From Flaccisagitta enflata (Eukaryota > Chaetognatha > Sagittoidea > Aphragmophora), in assembly GCA_965153355.1 (NCBI GenBank), contig OZ231126.1, positions 110,608,001 through 110,672,000 on the forward strand: DNA of 64,000 bases, read 5' to 3'. The notes beneath the pieces are model-generated. The model saw only the letters and a program-made list of their open reading frames with translations. It had not been told where the DNA came from and did not search any database. A program made the translations under genes and the position numbers. Of the stretch, positions 1 through 10,276 are shown piece after piece (the stretch's first letter is position 1; each line of letters starts with the position of its first letter).

Positions 1-423
1 AGAGCCTTTAAGAACGTTGGTGCAATTTTAAATTGGAATAACACTATAGATAAAGATAACACGGTCTTCAAATCAGATTGTTTTATTAGCAATGAATTGT
101 TGTATTAATGATCGATTTTTTTTATCAACAGTAGGGATTCTTTAAGATGTGTTGCTAGACTGACAGTTTTTGCAGAGCAAGATACTTTGCAGGTTGTTGA
201 GTAAGTTGATGTTTTGGCTGTTTGGCGTAGGAGAGTTTAGTATTTTTCGACTACCAAGCACCACCCCATCTTTTTGTCCCACAAAAGTATCTCAACACAA
301 ATTGTTTTGTAGTTTTTGCTGTACAAATCGTCATTACCGCTCTACCTTAGCAATGAACGAATTGTTTTTGATCAGCAAACAATTCATTTTCCATCAATTG
401 ATATTTTATGACAATTTTCCCTT
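1..423. other. Left edge, no gene seen
   Basis: AT-rich sequence with no convincing coding frame, splice pattern or recognised repeat. The short open frames here have no domain or compositional support. Confidence 0.5.
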
Positions 424-715
424 TTCGCCAAATTCTGCCAAATTCTGCCTAATTCTGCCAAATTCTGCCTAATTCTGCCAAGTTCTGCAAAATCTGGCCA
501 AGTTCTGCCAAATTCTGCAAAATTTGGAGGAGTTCCCCCTAATCCAGCAGATTTTGGCCAAATTTGGCCAAATCTGGCAGAATTTGCCCAAATTTCATTA
601 ATTCCTACAGAATTTGGCCAAATTTGGCCAAATTCTGCCAAATTCTGTCAGTTTGGCCAAATTCAAAGCAATTCTAAAGCAAATTCTGCCCAAATCCGTC
701 CAAATTCGAGACTCT
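424..715. repeat. Degenerate GCCAAATTCTGCC minisatellite
   Basis: Direct, slightly varied copies of GCCAAATTCTGCC / GGCCAAATTTGGCC run through this stretch. Many units are themselves near-palindromic (GGCCAAATTTGGCC at about 553-570 and 613-631). The open frames on both strands reflect the repeat, not a gene. Confidence 0.85.
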
Positions 716-850
716 AGAACTACATCTCAACTTCAAGGCCAAAATATCAGGCTCAACGCTTAAATTCCATCTGTAAGCCCTGAGGCCCTGATGCCCAAAT
801 CTAAGCCCCAACGCCCAAAACCCCAGTCCTGAGGCCTAAATCCCTTATCT
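716..850. repeat. AGGCC(C)AAATCC-type dispersed repeat
   Basis: Units such as CAAGGCCAAAATATCAGGC, TGAGGCCTAAATCCC and CCCAACGCCCAAAACCCCAG repeat here. The same word family fills 29640-29960, so this is a dispersed low-complexity family. It lies against the left arm of the foldback element. Confidence 0.6.
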
Positions 851-854
851 TATT

Positions 855-1483
855 CAATACCAGGTCATTAGCCTGAGATGCCGGATAATCTTAAGCTTTT
901 ACTCTGAGATGCCACTTATCACGGATTTCAAACTAATTGTCTCTCAAAGAGTATAGATTGACGTTTTTTGTATCAAAATTTCATCAAAATCGATCAAGTA
1001 GCTTAGTCTTTTCATGTATTTTAAAAAAAAACTTGCTTTCTGCCACTTCTGTTTTTCGATGGGAAAATGGAGAAACAGCGTTTTTCCTCATTCTCTCCTT
1101 TTGCAATATTTTGAGCCAGAGACACAAGATTAGTCCTAAAAAAAAAGATGATTTGACAAATTTATGAAACTGCATCAATTTTTTTTCATTCTAGACCATT
1201 GACATGTTCCCAGCTCAAACTGTTCAAAAAAGAGAGAAATTCAAAACTGCTCTCTCTCACGATTTTGATTAAAAATTCTGCCATTGAATGAAAATGAGTA
1301 TTTACTTCAAAGACTTGTAAAATCTGAACTGCTTGACCAATTTTGATGAAATCTTGATACAAAAAATGTCAATCTATGCTCTATAAGAGACAATCAGTAT
1401 GAAATCCAAGATATGTGGCATCTCTGAGCAAAAGTTTAACAGAATCCGGCATCTCAGGCTGATGACCCGGTATAAGGAGAAGG
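855..1483. mobile_element. Foldback (long inverted repeat) element
   Basis: Bases 855-1005 match the reverse complement of 1330-1483 along about 150 bp with scattered mismatches. Shared landmarks are CCTGAGATGCCGGAT, GAGATGCCAC and TAGATTGAC with an adjacent TTTTTTGTATCAA. About 320 bp of unrelated AT-rich sequence lies between the arms and contains no transposase. The arrangement is that of a foldback or MITE-like non-autonomous DNA element. I could not define a target-site duplication. Confidence 0.7.
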
Positions 1484-1489
1484 AGGAGA

Positions 1490-1640
1490 AATTTCTTCAA
1501 GTAAGCAAGCGTAGGTCATCAGCTCCTTCAGGGCTGCTACCCTGTTCCCTCCCTCAACTTCAATCACAATCTACTTTGGCAGGGCAAGGGTAATGCTGAT
1601 TATCTCACGCTTTTGCGACTATTTTTTTCTTTTTTGCTTC
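1490..1640. repeat. Dispersed repeat, copy 1
   Basis: The stretch with AGCGTAGGTCATCAGCTCC, CTGCTACCCTG, CCCTCAACTTCAATCACAA and CACGCTTTTGCGACT recurs with mismatches at 29965-30115 (AGCATAGGTCATCGACCCC, CTACTGCCCTG, CCCTCAACTTCAACCACAA, AACGCTTTTGCGACT). Two copies 28 kb apart indicate an interspersed family, perhaps a SINE or MITE. No tRNA-like promoter boxes were clear. Confidence 0.65.
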
Positions 1641-1871
1641 CATTTTTTGCTTCCATTTATTATTTAATTTTGTACGTTCCTTTTCTTATTTTTCTGTTTT
1701 TTCTCTCTTGTTTCCCTCTTACTCATCCCTTCCCTTGCTGAAGTTTGTGTCCGTTCATACCTTGTTAATATGTGACTAAATCTGGCATGAATTCATGTTT
1801 CTTAATGAAGTCTTTCAACTCTTTTAGATTCATTGGGCAAAATTGTGCGGTGGCTTTTTCTTGATTCTACG

Positions 1872-2885
1872 ATGAATTTGGTGTCATCAACAACTTTCAA
1901 TGGGCTGATTTTCACATCAAAGGATGGCATCTACAACAACGAATCATTGGACAACTTCGTCGAGGGGCCTTGTGAAGAAACCTTAAGTTGCAATTGCTCT
2001 TACCCTCAAGAGCATAGCAATCTATATGGAGATCCATATGTAGCGTCAATGTCCATTGTGGGAGTCATTATGAACATATTCGTCATTTTTGTCATTCGCG
2101 AGTCCATGCAAATGAATCAGAGGCCAACTCAAGCCCAGATTCATTTGACAGCGTTAGCTTTTTCTGATATAGCATTCCTCATGGTAATTTTTGGATTGGG
2201 AGTATTGAATTGGAGCTGCGAATTTTGTTTACCTTGTAATCAAGCAAAAAATTGCAATGTATTTTACACTTTCCTTTATATTCTCATGCTGTTGTTCACC
2301 ATTTTGAACCGCTCAATGACCCTTTATATATCATACATAAGAGCTTGGTCTCTTAGGGATGTAACAAATGCACGGACAAGTCAGAACCAATCTCTTCGTA
2401 GGGTCTTGATAGACCTAGCTGTCTTTACCGCGATATTTTTCACTTTACAATCTGTAATTGGATTGCTTACCATTTTTGTTTTTCCTGACTTGTTTGGGCT
2501 TGCAGAATTCATAGTTCAAGCTTGGTGTGGCATCTTTTTTGGCACCATTTGGATCATCATTGAAATAACCCTTTCAGTTTTTGTTCTTGTTAAACTTCGT
2601 ATGCAGCAGCGGTCCTCTGATACTTGTAGATCCACAGCTGATGATTTTGAAAAATTAGTAGCCCTTGTTGCTCTAGTGTTTAGTTGCAGCATGGCCCTTA
2701 ATGTGATCGATTTCGTGTTTGATTTATATGCCAAAGATTGTTTGGAAACGGTTCAAAGTCTCGCTTTTCATGTAAGTGGCGCCGCTGCGGTTTTCAACTC
2801 CAGCATAAATTGGCTTATTTATCTCTTAGCCTCACGTAATTTCCGTGTATCTTTCATCAGATTTGTGAAAAAAATTCATAAGTGA
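1872..2885 (+). CDS. Class A (rhodopsin-family) G-protein-coupled receptor
   Basis: An intact 337-residue frame encodes seven hydrophobic segments, so the product should be a plasma-membrane receptor acting through heterotrimeric G proteins. The acidic N-terminus has Cys and N-glycosylation-type sites (NES, NCS). TM1 has GVIMN, TM2 has LAFSD (conserved Asp), TM3 is followed by a modified DRY region (SYIRAW), and a Cys-rich loop precedes TM3. TM7 ends in SSINWLIYLLASRNFR, the family's NPxxY region with Trp in place of Pro, followed by a basic helix 8. The frame stays open upstream to 1833, but 1872 is the first ATG, and a CTTTTAG acceptor-like site lies just before, so a 5' untranslated exon is possible. 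It resembles invertebrate peptide (FMRFamide-type) receptors; the ligand is unknown. Confidence 0.82.
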   Translation: MNLVSSTTFNGLIFTSKDGIYNNESLDNFVEGPCEETLSCNCSYPQEHSNLYGDPYVASMSIVGVIMNIFVIFVIRESMQMNQRPTQAQIHLTALAFSDIAFLMVIFGLGVLNWSCEFCLPCNQAKNCNVFYTFLYILMLLFTILNRSMTLYISYIRAWSLRDVTNARTSQNQSLRRVLIDLAVFTAIFFTLQSVIGLLTIFVFPDLFGLAEFIVQAWCGIFFGTIWIIIEITLSVFVLVKLRMQQRSSDTCRSTADDFEKLVALVALVFSCSMALNVIDFVFDLYAKDCLETVQSLAFHVSGAAAVFNSSINWLIYLLASRNFRVSFIRFVKKIHK

Positions 2886-3093
2886 ATTAAATGTAAAACA
2901 ATCTTATTGAATGTCTAATATCTTTAGCCAAGAAACTATCGTGCAAATTTTTGCGATTTCTGCAAATGATTTTTTGCATACTGTAAATGGATTCTTTGTC
3001 TGAGGAGAACTATTCCTGGCCACTGTCAGGAATTCTCCTCGAAAGTACATTAATAATAAATTTTGAGATTGGAAAGGAACTTTTTCGAATTCA

Positions 3094-4926
3094 TTGATCT
3101 TCGTTCCAGTGCAGAGAGTGAATAAAAGTAAGGTGGAGGCGGACATTGAGAGACTGAAAGTATTCGTTCCAGTGCAGAGAGTGAATAAAAGTAAGGTGGA
3201 GGCGGACATTGAGAGACTGAAAGTGAAGCTAATGTGGGACGTCTACTGGAAGTGGGTGGCAGAAAGTCCATTGGAGGAAGGTTACCAGGGAGAGGGAGCA
3301 GATGAGGAGGGGGAGGAGGAAGAAGAGCTGAGGAAGGAAAGAGAAGAAGAAAGGAGAAAGGAAAGGAAATTTGAAGGCAAGACGGAGAAGACACCAGACG
3401 GGTTACCAGCAAGATGGAGACAGTCTATAAACAAGTATTGTGAAGCGGTTAAAGAAGACATTTTCATTGGATTGAAGAGGGCCCCTAAGGACAACCTAAC
3501 TCCAAAAGGAAGAACAGCCCTGGATGGTTTGCAAGAAAAAGTCAGGCAGAAGGAGTGGGCAGTGAGGCAGGCCGACAAGGGAGGTGGAATAACAGTGGAG
3601 AAGTATGAGAGTATAAGGGAAGATGGGTTTGAAGAGCTAAAGGATGAGACCACTTTTGAAAAAAGGGAGAAGTCAGGTCTGGCAGCAATAAGCAAGGAAG
3701 TGGAAGACAAGCTCAAGGAGATGCGGGACAGGGGCGTTATCACACAGAAGATGAGAGAGCACATGTCGGCCAAGAACAAGAAAGAAGGTGTAATGAAAAT
3801 CAATCGCAAAGTGCATAAAAAGGTGAAGAAAGGTAGTGGCAGACACCCGACAAGGGTGTATATTTCAGGCATTGGCACACCAACAGAAGGCATAGCAGGA
3901 CTTGTCGAAGTTGAGCTGCAGGAAGGAGTTGAAAGGCAGAAATCATATATCCAGGACACGGCAGATTTTTTAAGAAGACTAAAGGAAGTAAGAAAACTAG
4001 AAAGCGACGAGTTCATGTTCACCATGGACGTTGTGGCACTATATCCAAGCGTCCCACGGGAGAAGACCAAGGAAGCAATGAGAGAAAATTTGGATATGAG
4101 AAGGACAAAGAAAATACCAACAGAGGACCTCATCGAGCTAGGGGAGATGGTGCTCAGGAGCAATGAGTTCACATTTGAGGGGGAAAGATACAGACAAAAA
4201 GAGGGGACCGCAATAGGGAGCAAGATGGGAAAGAACTATGCATGTACGTATATGGGCAAGTGGGAGGAGGAAGTTCAAGAGAAATTTGAGAGAGAAGGAG
4301 GGACAAGGCCGAAGATGTGGTTTCGTTTTGTGGATGATATCTGGGGTGTTTGGAAAGGTAGCAAAGAGGATTTTGAGAAATTTGTGGAGGTGTGCAATGG
4401 ACATGAAGAGAGAATAAAAGTAACATATGATGTGTGTGAAAAAGATGCGATATTTCTAGATGTCAAAGTGTCAAGGATGGAGGATGGACAGATAAAGACG
4501 GAACTGTATGTGAAACCAACAGACAGAACGAGATATTTACATAAAGATTCTGACCACCCTAAGCATGTTAAAGAAGGGATAGCAAAAGGACAGTTTCGAC
4601 GCCTGAGAAGAATTTGCAGTAAGGACGAAGACTATTGGAAGTATGGAAAACAAGTGGAAGAGAAACTCACATCAAGAGGATATGGAAAGAATCAAGTCAA
4701 GCAACAGATGAAGGAATCTTTTAAGATGGAAAGAAAGATGGAAAGAAGCGAGGCGTTGAAAAGGGTTGAGAAAAAGAAAGATAAAAGGGTGAATTTTGTC
4801 ATAACACACAGCAGATACTTACCAAATGTCAACCAGATCATGAAACGTCACGGGCATTACCTGGAGGAAGATGGCATGGGTGCATTTGTCAAAGAGGTAC
4901 CAAGGCTGAGTTTGAGAAGAGGGTAG
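3094..4926 (+). pseudogene. Penelope-like reverse transcriptase, ended by an in-frame TAG
   Basis: The product would copy element RNA at a nicked chromosomal end. Motif A is FTMDVVALYPSVP (Asp near residue 312), motif B is EGTAIGSKMGKNYA, and motif C is FVDD (about residues 412-415). The thumb region follows with FLDVKV, ELYVKPTDR and a basic tail. The family's single protein should run on into the nuclease; here a TAG at 4924-4926 stops it, and the downstream frame resumes in the same phase. The nominal first codon is TTG, so the true start is unclear. Codon use is purine-rich on this strand. The RT core itself looks intact, so the loss is probably recent or the stop is read through. Confidence 0.85.
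3100..3225 (+). repeat. Exact 63-bp in-frame tandem duplication
   Basis: Bases 3100-3162 are repeated at 3163-3225, starting TTCGTTCCAGTGCAGAG in both. The length is a multiple of three, so it adds 21 residues without breaking the frame. Confidence 0.9.
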
Positions 4927-4929
4927 AAT

Positions 4930-5379
4930 TTGGGAGACTTGATTGTCAATGCGAAGGCCAAGAAGGAAGGAGGAGGGACCGGGCCATGTAGAAAAGGATG
5001 CAAACTATGCAAGTATATGCGGGAGACGAACATGATCAAGGACAAAGATGGAAAGGAGATGAGCCTAAGTAGCAAGATGGATTGTCGTACTGTTGGAGCA
5101 ATTTATGGGATGTACTGTAGGAAGTGTGGAAAGGTGGTCTATGTTGGCAAGACAAAGAATAGGATCATGGAGAGGTTCAATGGGCATCGCGCAGACCTGA
5201 AAAAAGGGGACGAGACAAAACCGGCATTCCACTTCAAGAAGGAGGGACACTGTGAGGAGGATATGGAGGTTGTGGGGTTAGAACACATACCAGGAGATGA
5301 CGACGTCTACAGGGTGGCAAGAGAACGTTGGTGGATGAATCAAATGGGGACGTTCGAGGAAGAGAACAAGAAAAGATGA
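4930..5379 (+). pseudogene. GIY-YIG endonuclease part of the Penelope-like element
   Basis: This segment is in the same reading phase as the reverse transcriptase and directly follows its stop. It holds a Cys cluster (CRKGCKLCKY), the usual linker zinc-binding motif of this class, then the nuclease core AIYGMYC...VVYVGKT (the GIY and YIG strands), followed by Arg in KNRIMERFNGH and a downstream Glu-containing helix. The domain nicks target DNA to prime reverse transcription. Length (about 150 residues with linker) is normal. Because no ATG lies sensibly in front, it would be expressed only by read-through of the TAG; I treat it as part of a disabled gene. Confidence 0.85.
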
Positions 5380-5679
5380 CTCCCTTGATACCCTGGGTTT
5401 TTTTTGAAAAACTAACTGTCACAAACCCAGGTGTAGAAGGGGTAGAAAAACGTCATAAGGGCGGGGTAGTGAAAAAATGGGGCTTGTTTTATGGGCTTAC
5501 AGTGGTTTGGGGGCCAAAGACATTTTCTGCGAAATTCCACACCAAAATCGTTTCTGGATTTCAAAAAAAGGTGAAAAGGAGAAGAAAAAACGGACAAAGA
5601 AGAAATAAAGAGGGCTTTTTGAAACATTTCAAAATTTTGTACAATCATGAAATATTGTGTTGTTTGTATCAGGTTACCG

Positions 5680-5716
5680 TCCCTGAAGAAGAGCGTCATA
5701 GCTCGAAATATAGGGA
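5680..5716 (+). ncRNA. Minimal hammerhead-ribozyme-like motif
   Basis: The order of elements is CTGAAGA (5683-5689, fits CUGANGA), a four-pair stem II GAGC/GCTC (5691-5694 with 5701-5704), GAAA (5705-5708), then TATA. A CC/GG helix brackets the core. The palindromic UA/UA stem III has no loop, which is the architecture of the dimer-dependent hammerheads known in Penelope-like elements. Cleavage would fall after A5712. Activity is inferred only. Confidence 0.5.
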
Positions 5717-5821
5717 AGAAACTTAATGTAAATCTTATAAATCTGAAACAAAAGAACAGTTAGAAAAAGTAACGAGCTGCCAGGCACTTTAATAATATGT
5801 TATTGAGAGTTTTCTTTGAAG

Positions 5822-5824
<3 letters not shown>

Positions 5825-5863
<39 letters not shown>
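5825..5863. repeat. (CT)n microsatellite
   Basis: About 19 uninterrupted CT units just after the Penelope-like element. Confidence 0.97.
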
Positions 5864-5865
<2 letters not shown>

Positions 5866-5940
5866 TCTGTCTTGTCTCAAACACTCACGTTTCATCAGTT
5901 TTAATCCAGTTTAATGAGTCTGCATGAATTGAGGATTAGT

Positions 5941-5944
<4 letters not shown>

Positions 5945-6025
<81 letters not shown>
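5945..6025. repeat. (AG)n microsatellite
   Basis: About 40 uninterrupted AG units. Together with the CT tract 80 bp upstream it forms a potential cruciform of opposite-strand purine runs. It is followed by degenerate GACAGACA units to about 6100. Confidence 0.97.
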
Positions 6026-6027
<2 letters not shown>

Positions 6028-7275
6028 AGATAGAAAACCGGACAGACAACCAGACAGACAGAGAGACAGTCGAAAAGCAAGACAAGTAGTAAGACAGACA
6101 TACAGATAGATGGAAGTGCCCTCCTATTTTTGGGGAAACCTGATAGTCCTTTGCTTTAAAGATAAGTCAATCTGTTTTTGACATCCTGCCATTGAGTTTG
6201 ACAAAACCAAATCTGGCAGGTAAGCTGCGGTTTGCGCGACTTACCTTACTTTGAGTTGATTTGCATGTTGACTGATGATTGGCGCAGAATTTCGGGTGAG
6301 TTTCAGATTGCGCGACTTAGCTTTCATGAATTAAAGTTGATCTGCAAAATGATGTCATCTGAGTATTGGATTAGCACAATTAAATCCCGCTCTAACAGAT
6401 TTCTAGGGACTATCAAATTTTAACTGCTACAGACCAATAGCCAATACAGGAAATATAACAAATATAGGAAATAAAAGAAAACAGGTCGAAGGGACCAAGA
6501 ATGTTACATGCGGTATTTTGTTAAAAGCGGGTCCGTTGGACAGACAGACAAAGCCTCTTATGGAGTGGCGTGTCCGAGACTAAAAAGAGAATAGAAGAGA
6601 TATCAAAGAAAATCTGATTCCCAAATGAATATGGTTGGCGAAAGTCGGTTGGGATCATTTTGTGATTTCTGTGATCAAAACATCAAATGGTCGATTTCCA
6701 GCTTGTGCTTCATCTTGTGATTACTGTGTCCAGTCCCAAGATAAGATTGCACAATATAAAATGATAATTTTTAGATTTAAAAGAGAAGTAATCATTTCAT
6801 TTCAATTTAGTATAGAAATCGGGGATAGTCTGTGGCATGTCACATGTTTTTTCAAAACAAAACACAATTCATAATCAAATGTAGAACACTATGTTTCAAG
6901 AAAAGCCACTGGAATACCCCTCCAAGAGGCAATTTAAAACCAACCCAGCAAAACTATGCGAAAATACCCGACCAAATACTACCGAAAGCCAATCATATTA
7001 CAACCTTACCAAACTATGTCCCATAGCTTACCTAACCAACCCTAACATCACAATCCAACCAACAGCCCACCCAAAGTTCCATATCCAACTCAACTAAATT
7101 CAACCAAACGCGATCTTCATCAGAACCAAATTCCAAGGAACGATTGTTATCTTTTTCTATTCCTATGTCTACCTAATAAAGTCAATCTTTCTATGAACAA
7201 AGTATCCCCCCCCCTCAACAAAAATGAAAATCATCTTTCAATAATTTTTCACCTTTACTTTCTTTTCTTTTTCAG
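6026..7275. other. Gene-less interval
   Basis: No supported gene. Bases 6230-6390 hold two diverged direct copies of an ~80 bp unit (both start TTGCGCGACTTA or GCGCGACTTA and reach GTTGATTTGCA / GTTGATCTGCA). A fragment of the GTCC/GTCG repeat (TGTCCGAGACTAAAAAGAG) lies at 6530-6595 on the opposite orientation. The rest is AT-rich and low in complexity, and could contain an upstream exon of the next gene. Confidence 0.5.
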
Positions 7276-7815
7276 CTACAACCTTCCAACACTTCATCTC
7301 AAAGATCTGCTTGAAGACCATCAAGAAAAACACAAGCAATCAGGCGTAAATTCATCCTGCTCGTTATGCAGTGTTGATCTCGACTTCATCGACAACTTCG
7401 ACTCAACGCATAGGTACTTTCCCTCTTTTTCCACATTCCCCCCCATACATCAATAAGCTTGTGTTTTTTTTTCATTTCGTTTGTTTTTTTTTGTTTTGTT
7501 TTTGTTTCTCATTATTTGGTAATTAATTCATTTATGAATCCATTTTATCCATCCAATCCCCCATTTTTCAGGTACGGCTTCTTGGTCAAGACGTTCGCGA
7601 CGTTCACTACGGTTGACGAACACCTGGAGAAATTGGGCTGGACTCGAAACAAACTCGACATCTTCGCGATGAGCAACAAAACTCCAACGTTTTCTCCTCC
7701 TTCAACATCACCATCGACGACGTCAATCAAAGATCGTCTCTTACTCAGAGAGGCCGCTAGGAAACTAAAAAATAATGCAGCCTCTCTAATATCACAACTT
7801 ACCACCTTACCGTGA
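7276..7815 (+). CDS. Unrecognised gene, last two exons
   Basis: Two exons, 7276-7413 and 7572-7815, are joined by a GT-AG intron whose phases agree (AG|G makes Arg). The first is preceded by a strong polypyrimidine tract and CAG, so at least one upstream exon exists that I cannot place. The visible protein is about 127 residues: a Cys pair (SSCSLCSVDLDF), a stretch rich in Phe and Thr (GFLVKTFATFTTVDEH), then a Ser/Thr/Pro linker and a basic helix before the stop. The CxxC could be half a zinc site. It is the first member of the + strand cluster that leads to the integrase. I do not recognise the family. Confidence 0.55.
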
Positions 7816-7944
7816 CTGTTTCTTGTCCATCGGTCGACCAGCCCGCCAGTTGACCCACCCGTCGGTCATCAACATCCCCAATCGCCGCCAACCTTTTCTT
7901 TTCTACTAATTCACTTTATATCAAAAATCGATCCTTAGTTTTTC

Positions 7945-8190
7945 AGTTTGTTTTTAGTTGCGGACACGCAACTCTATAAGAGGCCTTTCTCCGTCGTCCG
8001 TCAGTCGGTCCGTCGGTCGGTCCGTCCGTCACACTCGAGTTGAAAAGTGGGAAAGCGCGCATTTCCGCCCCTGCCCACCCGTCCGTAACTGGTAGCCGTG
8101 TATCCGGCTTTTTTTAGTCACGACTCTATGACCCACTCTGTCCGTCAATCGGTCTGTCTGTCCGTCCACCTTACTTTTTAATCATTTTAC
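7945..8190 (+). repeat. GTCC/GTCG-bearing dispersed repeat
   Basis: TTTTTAGTTGCGGACACG is followed by CAACTCTATAAGAGGCC, a GTCC/GTCG microsatellite, TGCCCACCCGTCCG, GTATCCGGC and a second TTTTTAGTCACGACTCTA with another microsatellite. Related copies occur at 6530, 8735, 10535, 11160, 15005, 18470, 18990, 19700, 21228, 21620, 30120 and 30770, in both orientations. Confidence 0.75.
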
Positions 8191-8526
8191 ATCATTTAAG
8201 TCATTTTCGAATCATTTAAGACATTTCAAGACAATTTATTTTTAGTCTTTTAATCTTTTCGTCTTTTCGTCTTAGCCTCGTTCTTATAAATCAAATTACA
8301 AGATATTTCCCATCGTTTCTCTGTAAATCAAGTGACTATCGAAGGGGGTGGATGAGCGAATAAGACCAGGTCGTCTGAACCTCATCGCGCGATGGAAATA
8401 GTTGCTTGATTTTTCCCTTTTGTCACACCCCAACTATTTCACAACATTTCTTAATCAATGAGTCACGCTTTTTCATATCCAAAGTAAAAAATCCTCACTA
8501 GATCAAATAATTTCCCACCTTTAAAC

Positions 8527-8613
8527 ATGAATCAAGAAGAGAAAGAAAAACTTATTCAAATAAGAGACGACACATCAAAGAATAAATTACATCCAAATTC
8601 CCTCCTTTTTCGT
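8527..8613 (+). CDS. Possible first exon of the acidic protein gene
   Basis: ATG at 8527 opens a charged frame (MNQEEKEKLIQIRDD...) that runs up to a CGTAAGC donor-like site near 8613. The next 120 bp contain the GTCC microsatellite found in other introns here. The reading phase does not match the best downstream acceptor (8904), so the join is unproven. Confidence 0.3.
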
Positions 8614-8904
8614 AAGCATCTTACTTTAAAACAAGATAAAATTATTTTTACTATATCAACTGCCACTTCACATAAACACAATTCTACAACCCACTGTACC
8701 TGTCTGTTCCAACGCTCATCCCACTACCCCCCACGTCCGTCCGTCCGTCGGTCCGTTACACCTCTTCTAATATTACACAGATGACGCATCTAGTTGCCCG
8801 CTCGGGCTTGTTTTTTTTTCTTACTCAGTATTTTATCTCATTTTAAAGTTTACCACATAAGGAACTTTCCTGTTGAACGAAATAGATGCCATTAGACTTT
8901 TCAG

Positions 8905-9646
8905 CTTAGCCATCAAAGCCGCAAATAATTCTAATAGTAATTCAATTAGTACCAACGAATCAACAAAAGAAAACGACAATGAATTAGATAAAAATTCACC
9001 TTCGACCTCAGGTGGCGGCCTCTTCTCAAGTTCAAGTAGCGCCAAATCAATAAATAAAATGTCAAATATAGATTTAAAGCCCGACGTAGAATTACAAGAA
9101 AAAATTAAAAAAGTCCTAGATGAAGAGAGCACTTCATGTGAATCAAAATCGGATAGAATCATGAACTTAATCTTCGAATATAGAAAGAAAAAAATTGTAG
9201 AAAAAGATAGAGAAAATACCCCACCAGCTCAGGCTAGGCTTATTTTGGAAGGTGGTGGATCTGATCCACAAGGTAGTTCTACTTTACCTACCCAACAACC
9301 CAATGACCCCAATTCTCCCTCCCACCACCCAATCGATAACTCCCAACAACTGTCGTCCACTGACAAACAACAACAACATGACGTAGCGCCCAAAAAACCA
9401 ACAGACGAACCAAAGAATAACCAAAAAGAGTTGACAAAAGGAAAGAAATTGACTACAGTACAGCTACAAAGAAATAAGAAAGAAAAGAAAACAATAAAAG
9501 GAAGAAAAAAAGAAAAAGAAGAAGAAGATGAAGAGGAAGGAGAAGACAAAGAAGAAGAGGAAGAAGAAGAAGAGGAAGAGGAAGAGGAAGAAGAAGAAGA
9601 AGAAGAAGATGAAGAAGAGGAAAGTGAGGAAGAGGAAGAAGGGGAA

Positions 9647-9681
<35 letters not shown>

Positions 9682-10237
9682 AGAAGAAGAAGAAGAAGAA
9701 GAAGAAGAAGAAGAAGAAACAGAGGGAGAAGAAGAAACGGAGGAAGAAGGAGAAGAAGGAACACAAGAGGAAGAAGGGAATGAAAAGAAAGAAGTAATAA
9801 AGGAAACACATAGAAGACGTATTCAAGACTACTGCAACTTGACTTCCACTAAGAAAATCATTTCAAAATCCAAAAATGACATTATATCTATTTTCACAAA
9901 AAATCACATTCCTCTAACATCCAATTTCAAGAAACTTTTAACTGTCAATTCACAAGCTCTTCTTAATCTCTTGATGAATAATAAACAGTTTAAACTACTA
10001 CGTAGCCATCATTTGATACACGTTCCATCTAAATCAACTATTCATTTCTCAAAACTCCTTTCAGCTTTAAGTCTTTCCACTCTTAGACTGTTTCAATTTT
10101 TACTTCGCTCAAATATTTCTCCTAAAAAATTTATCCCTAGTGAAAAAATGATCATTTCAAAAATTCTTAACACTTCAAAAAAAATTTCATCTCAAAACAT
10201 CCCGTCAATTAAGATAAAATCTTTACGTTATTTTTAA
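8905..10237 (+). CDS. Acidic poly-Glu protein with basic C-terminus
   Basis: The open frame runs about 440 codons. I start it at the acceptor-like ACTTTTCAG at 8896-8904, because upstream reading gives no ATG and soon meets a stop (8858-8860). The order is: a Ser/Asn-rich segment, a helical charged segment, a Pro/Gln-rich linker, a Lys-rich patch, about 85 residues of nearly pure Glu (coded by GAA/GAG, 9510-9770), and a Lys/Leu/Ser-rich C-terminus of about 140 residues. The run makes a natural DNA- or histone-like mimic possible, but no fold is recognised. It ends 39 bp before the ATG of the integrase gene, so the two may share a transcript. The GAA tract is also a microsatellite and may vary in length. 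Confidence 0.5.
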
Positions 10238-10276
10238 TCTTATAATTTTTTTTCTTTTTAAAGATTATTTTTCAAA

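Larger units (their letters stand above)
3064..5760 (+). mobile_element. Penelope-like retroelement (RT + GIY-YIG)
   Basis: A reverse-transcriptase frame and a GIY-YIG endonuclease frame lie in the same phase, separated by one stop codon, in the order usual for canonical Penelope-like elements, which normally encode both as one protein. A 63-bp tandem duplication lies at the 5' end of the open frame. A hammerhead-like motif sits about 300 bp past the nuclease, as expected for the terminal repeats of this class. Outer limits are approximate: the 5' end is set just before the open frame and the 3' end before the CT microsatellite at 5825. Confidence 0.85.

Noticed and set aside
3282-4466. Long - strand Ser/Leu/Phe-rich frames opposite the Penelope-like RT
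   Set aside because: Shadow of the purine-rich coding strand; the + strand has clear RT motifs.
9453-9826. Poly-Leu and poly-Phe frames opposite the acidic gene
   Set aside because: Complement of the GAA tract; compositional artefact.
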